Source of the DNA: Heterobasidion occidentale | Taxonomy: Eukaryota > Basidiomycota > Agaricomycetes > Russulales > Bondarzewiaceae | Assembly: GCA_039111635.1 (NCBI GenBank) | Contig: JBCAQO010000001.1 | Coordinates: 2,356,001 to 2,420,000, forward strand | DNA length: 64,000 bases | Reading direction: 5' to 3' | In this document: piece after piece, positions 35,214 to 47,193 of the stretch | Position numbering within the stretch: position 1 is the stretch's first letter | Layout of the letters: the number at the start of each line of letters is the position of its first letter | Notes under the pieces: generated by a model | Databases searched by the model: none | Told to the model about the DNA's origin: nothing | The model's input: only the letters and a program-made list of their open reading frames with translations | Program-made: the position numbers and the translations under genes

Positions 35214-38200
35214 CTATCTGCATGACCAAGTCCAGAACGTAGAAGGGTCTAGATGGACAATGTAAAAAGATGACATTGAGACTGTTTCAAACCCGCGATC
35301 ACTCCTCGCCCTCGTCGGCGCCGAGCAACCATCCAATACCCTTTGAAGCACCCGACTAGCCTGTGCGGACACATCCTCGTGCTCGTTCCGCCCGGATCTT
35401 CCTGTTTCATGAGAGCCGACAGATAGCGGGCGGCCACCCACTGCGAAAGATGGGAAATTGGCAGCGACGCGGCTAAACGTGTTTGAAAGTGCAGCCGCGT
35501 CTGGGGTGCTGACCAGCGGCGGCGACGGGATGTGGAGGTCCGGCATGTGGAGGTTCTGGAATCGCGCGGCCAGCGAGGAGGGCATCGCACCCGCCGAGGG
35601 GGAGCTCCGTTTTCTCTTTCGGCCCCCGTCACCAGATTCGATCGCCTCGGCGCGCCGCGAGGCGATGCGCTCTTTGCGCACTTCGAGGTCTTCTGACTCG
35701 ACAAGGCGCCAAGCGGCCAGTATGTCGACGATTTTGGACGCAGGGCATAATTCGATGGCGCGTGCGAGGAGGGCGAGTTTCTTTTGCACGTCTGGGAACT
35801 CGGGCTGCCGGCCGAGCTGGAAACACGCTACCCAGCACACTTCGCTCGCCTCCTGAACTTGGGGATCGTCAGAGCTGTCGACGCCGCCCTGATTTTGAGC
35901 ACCGTCTTCACCATTGCCTCACTTGTCTCGTATGCCCGGGTGAAATCTTCTGCCTGAAGGGCAGTATCTGCGATCATAGCGAGAGCCTTCACTTCCGCCG
36001 TGATATCGTCCCGGAAGCCAAGTTTGCGGACGAGATCAAGAATGACTTCGGTATATTTGTACGCGTCGCTGTTGCTGGAAAGGACACGGGACACCAAAGA
36101 GAGACGGTCTTTGGTGAGTCGTATCTCGATCGGGGAGATGGGGATCCCAGGACGAGACATGACATTGAACGAAGCAATGCGAGAGGTTGCTTCAATAAAC
36201 TCCTGTTCACGTATGATCTTGTCTGACTGCGCGGGGACCGATAGACTATATAAAACGCTCCAGTGAACAAAGAAACTTGGTAGAGCCCGATATGCTCCTT
36301 ACCAGTCGTACGCCAGCTTCATATCCCCGAACCGGTAATTTCCAGAAGTCGAATTATCGTAGAACTCTCCGGAACAGGCCAGGCAGATCTCCTCAATGAC
36401 CTCATCTTCTAATGATAGTGAGATCTTCCTAGACCGCAATAGCACCTTCGCGATCTCAATTCTAGGACGCGGTCGATCAGATAAGCATATATCGTATAGA
36501 TAGAAGGATCGGACTCACTCCCAGTGCTAAGTAAACCACTGAAGAATATGCGAAGGACCTCAGTCTTGGATAAGAGGCCAAATGCATTTCTGAGCCCTGC
36601 GTCGTTAGTGCCTGATAGCTTGATCATATCTTCCAATAACCATTCCCAGTCGCCTTGAGTATCCAGTTCGTCTTCGGATCCACCAGCACGCCGGGCCATC
36701 CGGGTAGCCCACGCTCGCTGCTGAGCTTCATCGTTGGCACTCTGCAAGAACCATCGCAGCGGCGTGGGAACACTCCATCGTGACAAAATTTCGCCGCATT
36801 CTAGATGTACGTCCAGAATGTCAAGGGCACGAGAGAGCGATGCTGTAGGAAGAGGTTTGAAAAACACGAGAAGGTCCGCTGGTGTACACCGTGGGCGCGT
36901 CGTTGTTGGTGCAACAAAAGCTCCCAGAGAAGTGATAGTCGTGTCTGCCTCGTCTGCTTGATCTTCACCGGTTGGACTCACGTCCCATGCCGGGAGGCAT
37001 TCAAAAATCCGGCTCATGGCTGGCCACTCGTTGACGCTGTCGCTACCATACAGACAGGCAAGGGCTAACCTCGCCATGTCTTCGTCATCACGTATGAGGC
37101 GCTGGGATGTAGAGAGCGTTGGCTTTGATGCCTCGAAGATAGCCGCAACAATGTCTAGAGGTGCAGAAAGTATGAACTCGTTGACAAGACGGGTAGCGAG
37201 AGATGGGTCTGGCTGCCCTGCGCGTTCCGCGCGAGCCTCCAGAACAAATAAATACGGCATAACGAGTCGTCGAATATCCATTACGACGTTGTCGGAGGTG
37301 GAGTGGGCGAGGTAAGCTCGAACAACAGCAGGAGGATCCATAGCCCTCCATCGATCAAGCGTCCAATCCTCCGTCTCGTCTTCAGCTGCAGCACGCGAGT
37401 CGTAGACAAGGCGTGACAAAAGGCTCAGCTCCTCTCCCAGCTCGTCTAGACCTGGCAGGCCTTGAGACGCGCCGTGCTGTATCACGGCTAGGGCGACATC
37501 CACCATTCCTGTAGAAGACAAGACACGCTCGACACGATTATCGTACCATTGAGCCAATTCGGACGATGAGAGTGGATCGGGGTGGGAAGGTAATACAGAT
37601 GGATGATGAGGTTCAATTACGAAGTAAACGACGCCTGAGGATGTTAGAGCCTGCTGCACTGGTACGAGCTCTGACCAGTCGGCCTCTTCTCTCCACGGCT
37701 TAGCGGCGAACCTCTTTTCAACGTCGTGAGAACATCGTATGCCGGTAACAATTCCAGATATTGAGATGGGTGTGCATGCTCGGGAATGCTATCCAGAATC
37801 GTGAAACGCACAGGCCAGAGGTAAGATCCACAATGAACGAATAAGACACGAAGAGCGGAGAACCGTTGCTCCGTCGCCAAAACACACGCACTGTGAAGCA
37901 GATCATCCATGAGGAAAGATGATAGGGCCAAGGGAGGCTTTCCTGAAGGCAGGCCCTCCACTTTCTCTGCACCCTCCCCGTCATCCCATGGGTCGTCCTC
38001 CCAATCCCCATCAACAAGCTCTTCATCCTGATCAACAATTTCCTTGCACAGCTCCACAAAGGTATTCAACCGGTCAAGGCGTCCAAGGAGTACGGCGCGC
38101 ATATGGCATATTTGTGCGTCTGCTGGTTCATCACGGAAGTATGAGACTAGTGTTTCGTTCTCGGCACCAGAATTGTCTGCGTGTGCAAGGTCATCTGCGG

Positions 38201-38495
38201 ATTTCTTGCCTCGCTCCAAAGAGGATTTTGTCCTTTCAAGTCCAAGATCCAGCAGGTCGCGTTGTGTCGTTACATCATCGAGTATTCGATCGACGCAAGC
38301 GGCAACAACCCATAGGTCGTCCTTAATGGATTTGAGAGTGGATTGAACATGTTCTACGGTCAAGTCGTGATCAGCGATGTTGGACCATTTCTCGCAGAGA
38401 TCCTGAGAGCCAGAGGCCATTCGGCTGAGGTGTAGAAGACTGTCGGATGCAACGAGCGTGCAACACCGCACGCCGACAGACGTGTCTTCATACAC
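35214..38495 (-). CDS. SEC39: Sec39 domain secretory-pathway protein (frame breaks)
   Basis: Sec39 is part of the Dsl1 tether that captures COPI vesicles at the ER. Either the ATG at 38495 or, more likely, the in-frame ATG at 38420 (MASGSQDLCEKWSNIADHDL) starts it; about 1,030 residues. Segments: LWVVAACVDRILDDVTTQRD, then QICHMRAVLLGRLDRLNTFV, FTILDSIPEHAHPSQYLELL, AKPWREEADWSELVPVQQAL, EDEVIEEICLACSGEFYDNS, CLSVPAQSDKIIREQEFIEA and an arginine/serine-rich C-terminus. Introns: 36462-36518 and 36246-36302. The frame changes at two A runs (37715-37718 and 35893-35896); one extra A at each restores continuous family-like sequence. A possible third missing base lies in the CCC at 36520-36522, beside a donor. 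All three look like assembly errors. Confidence 0.85.
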
Positions 38496-38869
38496 ATCAC
38501 GTGTTCACGCGTCAGTGAATTATGCGAGAAATAAGAAAGGAGCTTGTATTTGATCGTTAATGGCTAGTCAACTCATACACATGTGCGACCTGGACTAAAA
38601 ATCCGTGAGATTGTAACCCGTCAATAAGCGATGCCATAACCTTGCATAACTTCGTCGGTACTCAGGATGAAAGGTCGAATCTACAAGTACATACTGCTGA
38701 GCAGCCAATGCGAGAAGTAATATACATGCCTCGAAACATGTCTCCCAGGACAATATGCCAGCATATCATGGGTCGATCTATGTGTTTAAAACCAAGAGCG
38801 GGCTGTAGAATATATGACTCCGATATGCCCTAACCAAAGCAAGAGAAACATGCGTGATTGTGATTGACT
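38496..38869. other. intergenic: SEC39 upstream region and NIP7 3' end
   Basis: 374 bp between two genes on the - strand. No gene or repeat recognised. Confidence 0.3.
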
Positions 38870-39677
38870 TCAGAATAGCGTATCCTACACAGCACCATAT
38901 TAGACATAAGACAGACAGACGATATCACGAAGCGTACCTCATCACGCAAGTATTCGCCGATATCTCTGTAGGCAACGAATCAGAGGTAGGAAGGCAAGAG
39001 TTATGGCGCAAGACTCACGCTTGATGGAAAACGATGATTGCGGTTGGGTCCAACTTCCGCGTATCAACAGTAGAACGGGATGTAACGCCAAATCCCTTTG
39101 ACCATGTTAGAATGCGCGCGATCGAAGACGGATACAAAGGCAGGCTCACTAATGGGATGTCATTCATGCTGAAGACCACAACACCCTGATGCTCTGGAGT
39201 GTCTTCCGTAATGCGCCCGAGATGGGCTTTGGCCACATGGTTCCCATACAAGAATGGCATCTCACCGTTGGGTTTGATCCACACCTGCACTCACATCAGC
39301 ACAGTAAAGGATGATAACAGTACACCACGCACTTTATACTTCGCATACTGCGCGAGATAATCCAGCGCGGTGATGTGCAGCTTGAACTTGCCGCTTTTGC
39401 TGAATTTTCCGAAGCAGGTCCCTAGGCTTACAAGGTTTGGCCGCGCGACCGAGATGCCGAGACGCATAGAAGATTCAGAGACATAGTAGACCCTGTCCTT
39501 TTGCAGACGGAAGCAATATGGTTCATCCCGTCTGTCGATGAGATGGATGATATTCTTGCCCTGGGCACAAAGAGCGAAACGTGAACGGGGAAGCGCAAGC
39601 AGACAGAACTAGCTCACGATATAGTTGGCGAGTTTGGTGAAAACCGCCTTGCTCTCTTCCTCTGTCAAAGGGCGCAT
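38870..39677 (-). CDS. NIP7: 60S ribosome biogenesis protein Nip7
   Basis: Nip7 is an RNA-binding PUA-domain protein that works with Nop8 and others in 27S pre-rRNA processing. Six exons (39618-39677, 39333-39560, 39150-39284, 39019-39095, 38938-38965, 38870-38884) join in phase to exactly 180 residues, the usual length. Sequence is nearly canonical: [20 protein letters not shown], then [20 protein letters not shown], then [20 protein letters not shown], the PUA region [20 protein letters not shown] and [20 protein letters not shown], and the end [13 protein letters not shown]. The last coding exon is only 15 nt. No frame break. A perfect palindrome lies 169 bp upstream of its start. Confidence 0.96.
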
Positions 39678-40230
39678 GGTAGAGCTTCAGCGTCTAGTCG
39701 TGGTATGTACAGACAAGCAGCCTGGGACTTGAAGGGGGATCGACGAGGCGCAGAGCACCTATACAAATACTGTCCATCTCGGCAAAACCCGACGAGATAT
39801 TTTAAAGCCCCCCAAACCCGTGCTTCCAGGCTCTCGAAGCCGTCGTCCGGGGTCCTTACCCCGGATTCTGCGTGGACAAGCCCAGCCTCTTCCAGCCCAG
39901 CCCTCTTCGTGTTGATGGCCAGCGAATCAGAGTCCTCAATTGGATAGGTGTCGCAAACTCCACCGAGCATTCAGCAAAGGCTAGTCCCGCAGCTTCATCT
40001 ATCGCCAAGGCAGGCGCTTGGTGACCGGTGGACTGATAAACTGAAGTCGAGACTTCGAGGATTGAAACAGGGTTCGATGCCTTCTAGGACAGGCGTCGCG
40101 TACAAGACACAGACACCATGGGTATCGCATCATGCCATCACAGGTGAGTCCGAATGGGTTCGCGCAGCAGTAACTTACATAGTAGATAGAACATACATGG
40201 AAGAGATGGGAAGCCCCGCATGGATATAAC
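39678..40230. other. intergenic: NIP7 promoter and P450 3' end
   Basis: 553 bp between genes on the same (-) strand. It contains a perfect 8 bp palindrome with a 4-base loop at 39846-39865. No gene recognised. Confidence 0.35.
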
Positions 40231-42959
40231 TTACACGGCAGCCTTGGCTTCCTCAACTGCGTCACCGAGCCTGACCCACAGTCCGCCCTGTTCCAGAAGT
40301 CAATATAATTCTCAAGACACATGATGGTCTCGAAAAATGGAGGACTCACATCGATATACATAGTCAGATGAGATTTGGGCATGATCTTCTCCGTCGACTG
40401 TATTCCTTCCACCAAGGCCCATGATGCGGGAGGGATGGTGCCCGAAGGCTGAGCATCTTGCGCTAGCTCGACGGACGAGAAGCTCTGCAGCAGGCGGATA
40501 AGCATGAACGAGGCTTCGTTGTATGCGAACTGGGCGCATATGCGTGTTACGTGTTATCTAACATGCGCCTGTGAGACATGACGATGATGTCGTACCTGTT
40601 GGCCTAGACATATTCTTGGACCGGCGTTAAATGGGAGAAAGATGAACGGATTGGGCGTGAGGTATTTCTGGACACGCTCATCGATGAACCTATCTGGGTC
40701 GAACTCGAGGGCTAGGGCTGCGGTTCAGTGACAGCGCGAGACCCGTTCCATTTCACTCGGTACCCACCGTCCGGCCCCCACAAGTCTGACCGACGTTGCA
40801 TTACGAAAACAGAATACAGGCATCTGCAGATCCGGTCAGCGCCGACTGCAGTGAGAAGGAAGAGAAGACAAACCTCGTGCCCGCTGGGATGTAAAAGGGC
40901 TTCTGTCCGGGTGTTGTAGGTGGTAGGATGGTCGCCTTTGTCGAAGTTCTGATCCCGAGCATCAGCTAACGAGGAAATTTAACTTCATTTTTCCTGGTAG
41001 CACACCTCAAATCAAAGGGCCTAACCCGAGATCGCAGTATTCAACATGCATTCGAGAATGATATGGTGATCACGCACACTATTGGGTAGAGCCTCAAAGT
41101 TCTAAATCACGCAAATGTCAACAGATAGTAACTCATGGGCTTTGAATCACAACTTACCATTGATAAATGCCCTAAGATATTTCAGATTTCTCAATTCTTC
41201 GTATGTTGCTCTTCTCATGCCAACCTGTCCAATAATTTCTGCGCGCAACCTACGAAGAACCTCGGGATGCTGAGAGAGCATGTAGAGACCGAATGTCAAC
41301 GTTGCCGCTGTCTGAATAAGCCGTCTTGTGAATACCAGTTGCATCGACGTCTAAAGATGAAACAAATCGCACCGTGTCTCGACCAGCAATCATAATATTG
41401 AGGATTTCGTCTCTAAGTACGACAGGGTCTGCCACCAGTTACGACAGACTGTTGATATAACCACATTAAATCCTGCGCTCACCTTCCGTATAGTTGACGA
41501 GATGTTCGAGCATATTCTCCGCCTCCGCAGATTGGGAAAGGTCGCCCTTGATGGCCTTTAACTCCCTCTTCCGACGAACCGCTTCGTTCAAGATGGGATT
41601 GATATAGTCATTGATTTTCTGCATATGGTCCTTCGTCGAGTCTTTCCGCATCTCTACTGCCCTCCACCGAGCGCCGAATAAAGAGCGGAAAGCGACCATT
41701 CTTTGGGCCTCTCCGAATGCGTGCGAGAACTGATTCGACGGGTGATGGGAATTATCGAACGCTGTCTCCTCCGGTGATCCTTGGGGATATGGGAAGCCGG
41801 CAGACAGAGAACGGACATCCTGTCCAAAGAGAAACTCGGTAGCCGAGTCGAGCGTGAAGCGGGACGCCAAATCCTGTACCGTAGTGAAGCTGAGGATCAA
41901 CATCATTGGAAGCTGATTTAGGGTGGCAAACCTGGAAGTCAATGGGAAACCCAGCTTTCAAGCGCTGCTGCGCCTGTGAAATCGCATCCAAAGCGTGTCG
42001 GTCGAAAATGTCGAAGTCGGTTATGCGTTCCTTGTTAAAGAAGGGCCTGGTCATGCTGCGATGGAACCTGGAGGCAAGAATGGGAAGCATTAGGGCGACC
42101 GCATGGCACAATGACGAAATCCAAGATTACACACTTCCACATTTCACCTTTACAAATGCAATGTGGGAACAGGTGAGAGGAATCAGAATGGAAGGAACTA
42201 TCACGAAGTAGCCAATATCACCATCAGCGTTGAAAACTCCGGTCCCTAAGACGGAATTCATGGAATCACGAAAGATTGCGCCTGTCCAAAGCCAACTTTG
42301 GATCAGCAGATGCTCAGTTTCAGATCCAGTCACTACCTTTCTCCCAGGACTCAAAATCTGTGGCCAGAATCGACTGACGAGGGAGGATCAGAGACAAGTG
42401 AATGACTAGGCACGGAGAACACTACCTTGATGTGGTGTGGCTCCATAGTCAATAACTGTCCACAGGGTTAGAGCAAGGAGACATCAGAAAGAGGGAATGA
42501 AACATGCATACACGAGTGTCAGAACCTGCGCGAGGTAGAACGTGTGTCCATACTTGGGGATTACCTCCAGTAAAAAATCGCCTATAATCATAGGACAGGT
42601 CAACATCCCTTCGCCACATTTTGGAAAAGAGGAGATGTTAACGTACCAGGATAACCATCGTAGAAGCTGCGAATGAGTCTCGCTAGAATGCCTAGATTGA
42701 ATGGCCATTTATCTCGAACAGTGGGGGCCAAGACGGCACCCATGGCCGCAGCCCTTCTCCTGTTCTTAAAATCGGCAATAGCGGATTTGACCACAGAATG
42801 GAGAGGAAGACTTAGGCCCGCCGCAAGAACAACCGTCCATCTAGGGATGTTGACGGAGATGTAAGCCTCTAAGCAATTAGTAGCATACCAAAGCGCCCCG
42901 AGTGGGAGGACGACCGTCGGAAGGTTCGTAACCAGATATCGGACACCAGGGCTGACCAT
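40231..42959 (-). CDS. cytochrome P450 (CYP63-like)
   Basis: A microsomal monooxygenase; CYP63-type enzymes of wood-decay fungi oxidise alkanes, fatty acids and aromatic xenobiotics. The N-terminus ([20 protein letters not shown]) leads into membrane-anchor helices. Splicing restores [17 protein letters not shown] (C-helix region), the I-helix [19 protein letters not shown], the K-helix ETLRLYP (ExxR) and the heme loop [12 protein letters not shown] with the thiolate Cys (FxxGxRxCxG). The end is [11 protein letters not shown]. More than ten exons with short introns. All catalytic landmarks are present and no frame break was needed at those I checked; not every splice site was worked out. The CYP63 assignment rests on the N-terminus and is moderate. 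Divergent from NRDE2. Confidence 0.88.
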
Positions 42960-43233
42960 CCTGCGCAGCGTTCGAACAGTGAAAGCTCCTAAGGGAAGTT
43001 AGGGTCTCTTGTATCCCACATGGTTCCTCAGACATGGGGTATTAATATCAAGTTTGCCCGATCAGATCTCTACTGGGGAGAGAAAAGGCAAGAAAAGGCT
43101 CGCCGAGCGCCCTGGTCCGCTGACGTATCCCCTTTACAGTAACGCACCTGACGCACCTGACGCTCTGATCCTGCTCTGAGCGCATGCCCACATCCTCCTG
43201 ACATTACAGGCCAGAAATTCGAAACGTATTGCA
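42960..43233. promoter_or_regulatory. divergent promoter P450 / NRDE2
   Basis: 274 bp between the start codons of a probably inducible P450 and a housekeeping gene. TATTAATA lies near 43034 on the P450 side. Inferred from layout. Confidence 0.35.
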
Positions 43234-46200
43234 ATGGATGTTCCATCGTTTTCATCCTTCCCTCCTTCCTTCAGCTCGTTTCCTGATCTTGATCTGGGTC
43301 CAAGCAAGCCACAGAAATCCTCATCGCGGCAAGCGGACGAAGATCGGTCGAAACGCAAGGACAAACACAGAAAAGAGAAAAAACAGAAGGACGGCAAGCA
43401 TAATCACGAAGATCTCGGACTCGAGAGACGGCTGCGCAGGCACAGGAGCAAAGAACGAGCGGGCAAGGAGGTCCGACTGCCGTTCGACGATGAGCGGCTC
43501 AAGGAAGAGGAAGATAGGTGGCGGGCGCGCTCCGAGCCACAACCTGGCTCTTCGAAAGTTCTGTTCTACTCAGACAGAAAGGGCGATCCGCTCAATGTAC
43601 AGTATGGAGGTCTTCATGCAGCGAGTGTTCCGAGATACCATTTGGTTGGATGTACGTCAGTCATCGCGAGTTTGCTTGACAACTAATAATGAAGAAGGGG
43701 GTAGAAAAATTCTTGGTCTCAATCAAGCCTTTACAGCTGTGCATAGGAGCAGACAGGGCATTGAAGTTGGTGTCGGCAGCAGACGAAGGGTATGTCGGCA
43801 CCTGCATTTACTCTGCGGCTCACAGTGCAGTGTTGTACTCACTTTTGTGCAGGCTCAAGGCATCACTGACCACAGTGCCAGAGCATTGCTCAAGGCTCCG
43901 CCCAAACGAAGACTCATTCCATCCTCAGAAGGTCCTTACAAATTTGAGGAGGTCGATGGCTTCATCAAACTCCCCTCTCGACGTCGCGACGATCAGGCCT
44001 ACCGATCTATCGAGACCGTCAAAGACAACGCAGAATCTGACTTTGATTCATCCTCCGAATCCGACATGCATCTGAGAGTACAGACGATGACGCAGACGAA
44101 CTGACTCTTACTTCTTATCAAGAGAAGATGAAAGCGCTCGAGCAGCAGCTTTCCGCTGACCCATCGTCAGTGCCTACCTGGCTCTCGCTGCTGTCCCGTT
44201 CTCTTTCCCAAATCCCTGTCACCTCGAGGAATGCTACCAAGGCCCGTTCTGAGATCACGCTGTCCATTCTTGAGCGCGCTTTGTCCTCAATACAGCCCTC
44301 ATCTTCCGCAGTACAGCTCAAGTTGAAGTACCTTCAAGCCGGGGAGGCGGTTTGGCTGGAGGTAGAATTAAAGAGTCGATGGGAGGATGCGCTGAAAATG
44401 GATAACATTGAGATCTGGCTTGCATGGTTAGAGTGGAGGCTCCGCAAGGGAGAGGGAGGTGTCGATGGAGCGACGAAGGATGTGCTCAGGGTAGTCGGGG
44501 CAGTAACAAACGAAATAGACCGCCTCAGATTACTGTGGAGGGTTGCTATCGCTTTTCGCCAATATGGTAAGTCTCACTGACACATAATGCATCACTATTG
44601 CTCAATGATTTACTCATAGGCTTTGTCGAGCGCGCTGTTGCACTCTTTCAAGCACAAGCAGAACTGTGCGCCATATTTTCTACGCTTTCATATCATTCCT
44701 CGTCTTAACAAGGAGAGGTTTCAGGATTTTCTGTATGCCTCGATCTCTTGTTGGATCTACATTTGACAAACAGCTAGATGCGATTGAAGAGTTTTGGGAG
44801 TCAGAAGTTTCACGTGTTGGCGAACCAGGATCGAGAGGCTGGAGTGCTTGGGTGGCCGAAGGCAGTCCTGAACACAGTGCCGACACCCTTCATCGTACTG
44901 ATCACCCACCAGTCCAAGTAGATATTCCTGACCCATATCGCAAATGGGCTCGAGAAGAAATTCTTGCACATCAGACTCTACAAACACCGTTGCGATCCAC
45001 GGATACCGAGGCAGATGAAGACCCGTACGGTACAGTTTTATTTTCTGACATCCGCCCGTTCCTATGCTCTTTTACGGCGGCGCGGCCGAAGACCCTGTTT
45101 AGGCTGGTATGGCTGTCATTCTCGGGTTTGCACATTCCCGGACTGGAGACTGCCCTCAGCGCCGCAGCCGAGAACGTCGACGACAGGTGGAGCAGAGCGC
45201 ATCTCACATCTCCCAATTGCCTGGCCTCCGTCTTCCCCTCTGCGTCCGCTGCACGTCGGATCTCTGTGGACGCACAGTGTGGGGCGATTATCGGCCGAGA
45301 ACAGGAGTATACGAGCGGCTTTGGTCCAGTGAAGAATTGGAGTTATCGTGCTGTGGGCGCGCTGGATACGTTTGGGGAGGGCGGCTGGAGGATGTGGACG
45401 AAGGAGGACATGCAGGGTGTAAACCAAGGGTTCGTACGACGCGTGTTTGAGCAGTGTCGCATGGGTAGAGACGATGTTGAGTGGGACACATTGGCGCTCG
45501 CGTCTGAAGCTGCTGTGAATGTGAAAAGGTTTGAGCGCTTGATCGTCTATTTTCCTCTCAAATTTGCTGATACTTGTTTTGCTTTTTTTTTTACTCGCGA
45601 AGCGCTCTCAAGCTATCTCGCTCGTTTCTTGCTACTGCGCGCGAATCCCTTCCTCATTGGGCGATACATGCGCGCCTCGAGCGCCTTCAAGGCCGCACAG
45701 ATGCCGCGCGCAAAGTCTACGAGACAGTGCTCTCCGCACCTTCCTCTTCCCAGACCCGGCTCAGCACGGGCCCACTCTGGTGGGACTGGGCCGAGATGGA
45801 GTGGCTAGGTGAGAGGCCCGACGCCGCGCTCGAGGTTACGTTATCCTCTGCTGGCGTCGCTAGGACCGCCGCCGGCGGTATAGCAGTCCTGCGTGCGAAG
45901 CGGGTCTTGGAAGATACTGTGGCTGAGATTCCGGAAATGCTATGGAAGACGCGCGAGGCTTGGCTCCGGCTCGGCACGCTGCTCGAGCTGCTCACAACTT
46001 CTCCGGGGGGCGGGCTTCCGCCCTTTCTCGTCGAGCCGATGCAGGCGGGCAGTGTTGCGGCCGAGAGCCGGGCGGTGGCGTCTTTGAGCATGCTGTACAA
46101 CCACATGGTTGTCCTGCGGAGTGCTGCGCGCCCAACTGTGCTGCGCGAGCGGCTGCAGGAGGCGGCTAGGCTGTATCCGGACAACACGGTCGTGCTCGGC

Positions 46201-46873
46201 ATGTTTCTGGAGGTGCAGAAGGGTCAAGGGGTGTGGGGACGCGTACGGGAGCTGGTGGCGGATGTCGGAGCGGATGGGGCGGTGAAGGAGAAGAGCGTCG
46301 CCAGGCGGGTGATGGACGTTTGGATCGCGGGGTGGGAGAGGGGTCGGTGGGAATGGGAGATCGAGAGGACGAGAAGCGGGTTGAACGCTGCTGTCGAGAG
46401 TGAACGGTATGTGCTCCGTGTCTGCTAACAGGCCACAACTCATAGATAGCCTGCAGGACCCGAGGAAGCCCTGTGCTATGGCGAATTTTCATCGAGTTCG
46501 AGATCCGCGTGCAGGACCTGAAGCGCGCGAAAAACGTGTTGTTCCGTGCGATCGCACAGTGTCCAGGCGTCAAAGGTATGTACATAGGACTGTTGTCGTA
46601 AACAGGAGTAGGAAAGCTGATATGGTTGTGCCCACAAGAGCTGTATCTGTTGGCATTCGACAGTCTGCGAGCTGTGTTTACTCCTCGTGAATTGAACGAA
46701 CTAGGAGAATCGATGGCCGAGAGGGGTGTGCGGATGAGGAAAGGGCTGGACGAGGCGGTGGAGGGATGGGTGGATACGCCCGAGGACAAAAGAGGCATGA
46801 AGGTGGGGACAGCGGGGAGGAGGACGAGATCGAGTACAATGCGAGGGAGCTGAGGCGGCTGAAGCCGTACTAG
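43234..46873 (+). CDS. NRDE2: NRDE2 family RNA-surveillance protein (frame breaks)
   Basis: NRDE2 proteins bind the exosome-linked helicase MTR4 and act in nuclear RNA surveillance or, in worms, nuclear RNAi. Start MDVPSFSSFPPSFSSFPDLD, then a basic KR-rich region (KRKDKHRKEKKQKDGK), the conserved VPRYHLVG and RKILGLNQAF, then FEEVDGFIKLPSRRR. After that come HAT/TPR-like helices (IEIWLAWLEWRL, GFVERAVALFQAQAEL, LDAIEEFWESEVSRVGEPGS, SPVLWRIFIEFEIRVQDLKR) and the end YNARELRRLKPY. Exon 1 is 43234-43651, exon 2 is 43698-43789. Two breaks: one near 44060-44070 (no long homopolymer; CC possible), one at GGGG 46805-46808, where one more G gives VGDSGEEDEIEY before the family-like end. Probably assembly errors. 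Confidence 0.85.
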
Positions 46874-47193
46874 TATTACGTAACTTGCAATTGATATGCC
46901 ATTGTGTGTGTGACGGGTGTGTGACACGGCGGAATGGACACGAGGCGATCAACGGATGGCCGACATTTTGCACCCACCAGCGATCGTCCTCAAGCACAAA
47001 GCCCGAACACCAGCCTCCCGCCGGCCCATTGTCCTTCCTTATTCTTGCCCCTCCGTCCATCTAATCTCCTTTCGTCCACAGCGTGACGACCATCCTTCCG
47101 CCCTTCTCTTATCCTCTGGTCTCTCACACTTATCCTCCCCCCAACGGGGGTCACCTGTCTTACTTTCCGCTACCTCTATCTACCCCTGCCCCC
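46874..47193. other. intergenic: NRDE2 3' end and BYR4 promoter
   Basis: 320 bp between genes on the same strand, CT-rich in its second half. An open frame begins at a GTG at 47083, but the first ATG is at 47194. Confidence 0.35.

Noticed and set aside
40020..40090. tRNA-like B-box GGTTCGATGCC
   Set aside because: No matching A box, anticodon stem or acceptor pairing could be built around it.
44600..44720. A further frame break in NRDE2
   Set aside because: A 59 nt intron ending in TTTCAG joins QAQAEL to IFCMPRSLVGSTF in phase, so no indel is needed there.
47083..47193. Upstream extension of the BYR4 frame
   Set aside because: It begins with GTG, not ATG; the first ATG at 47194 gives the family-like N-terminus EEWPDADFD.
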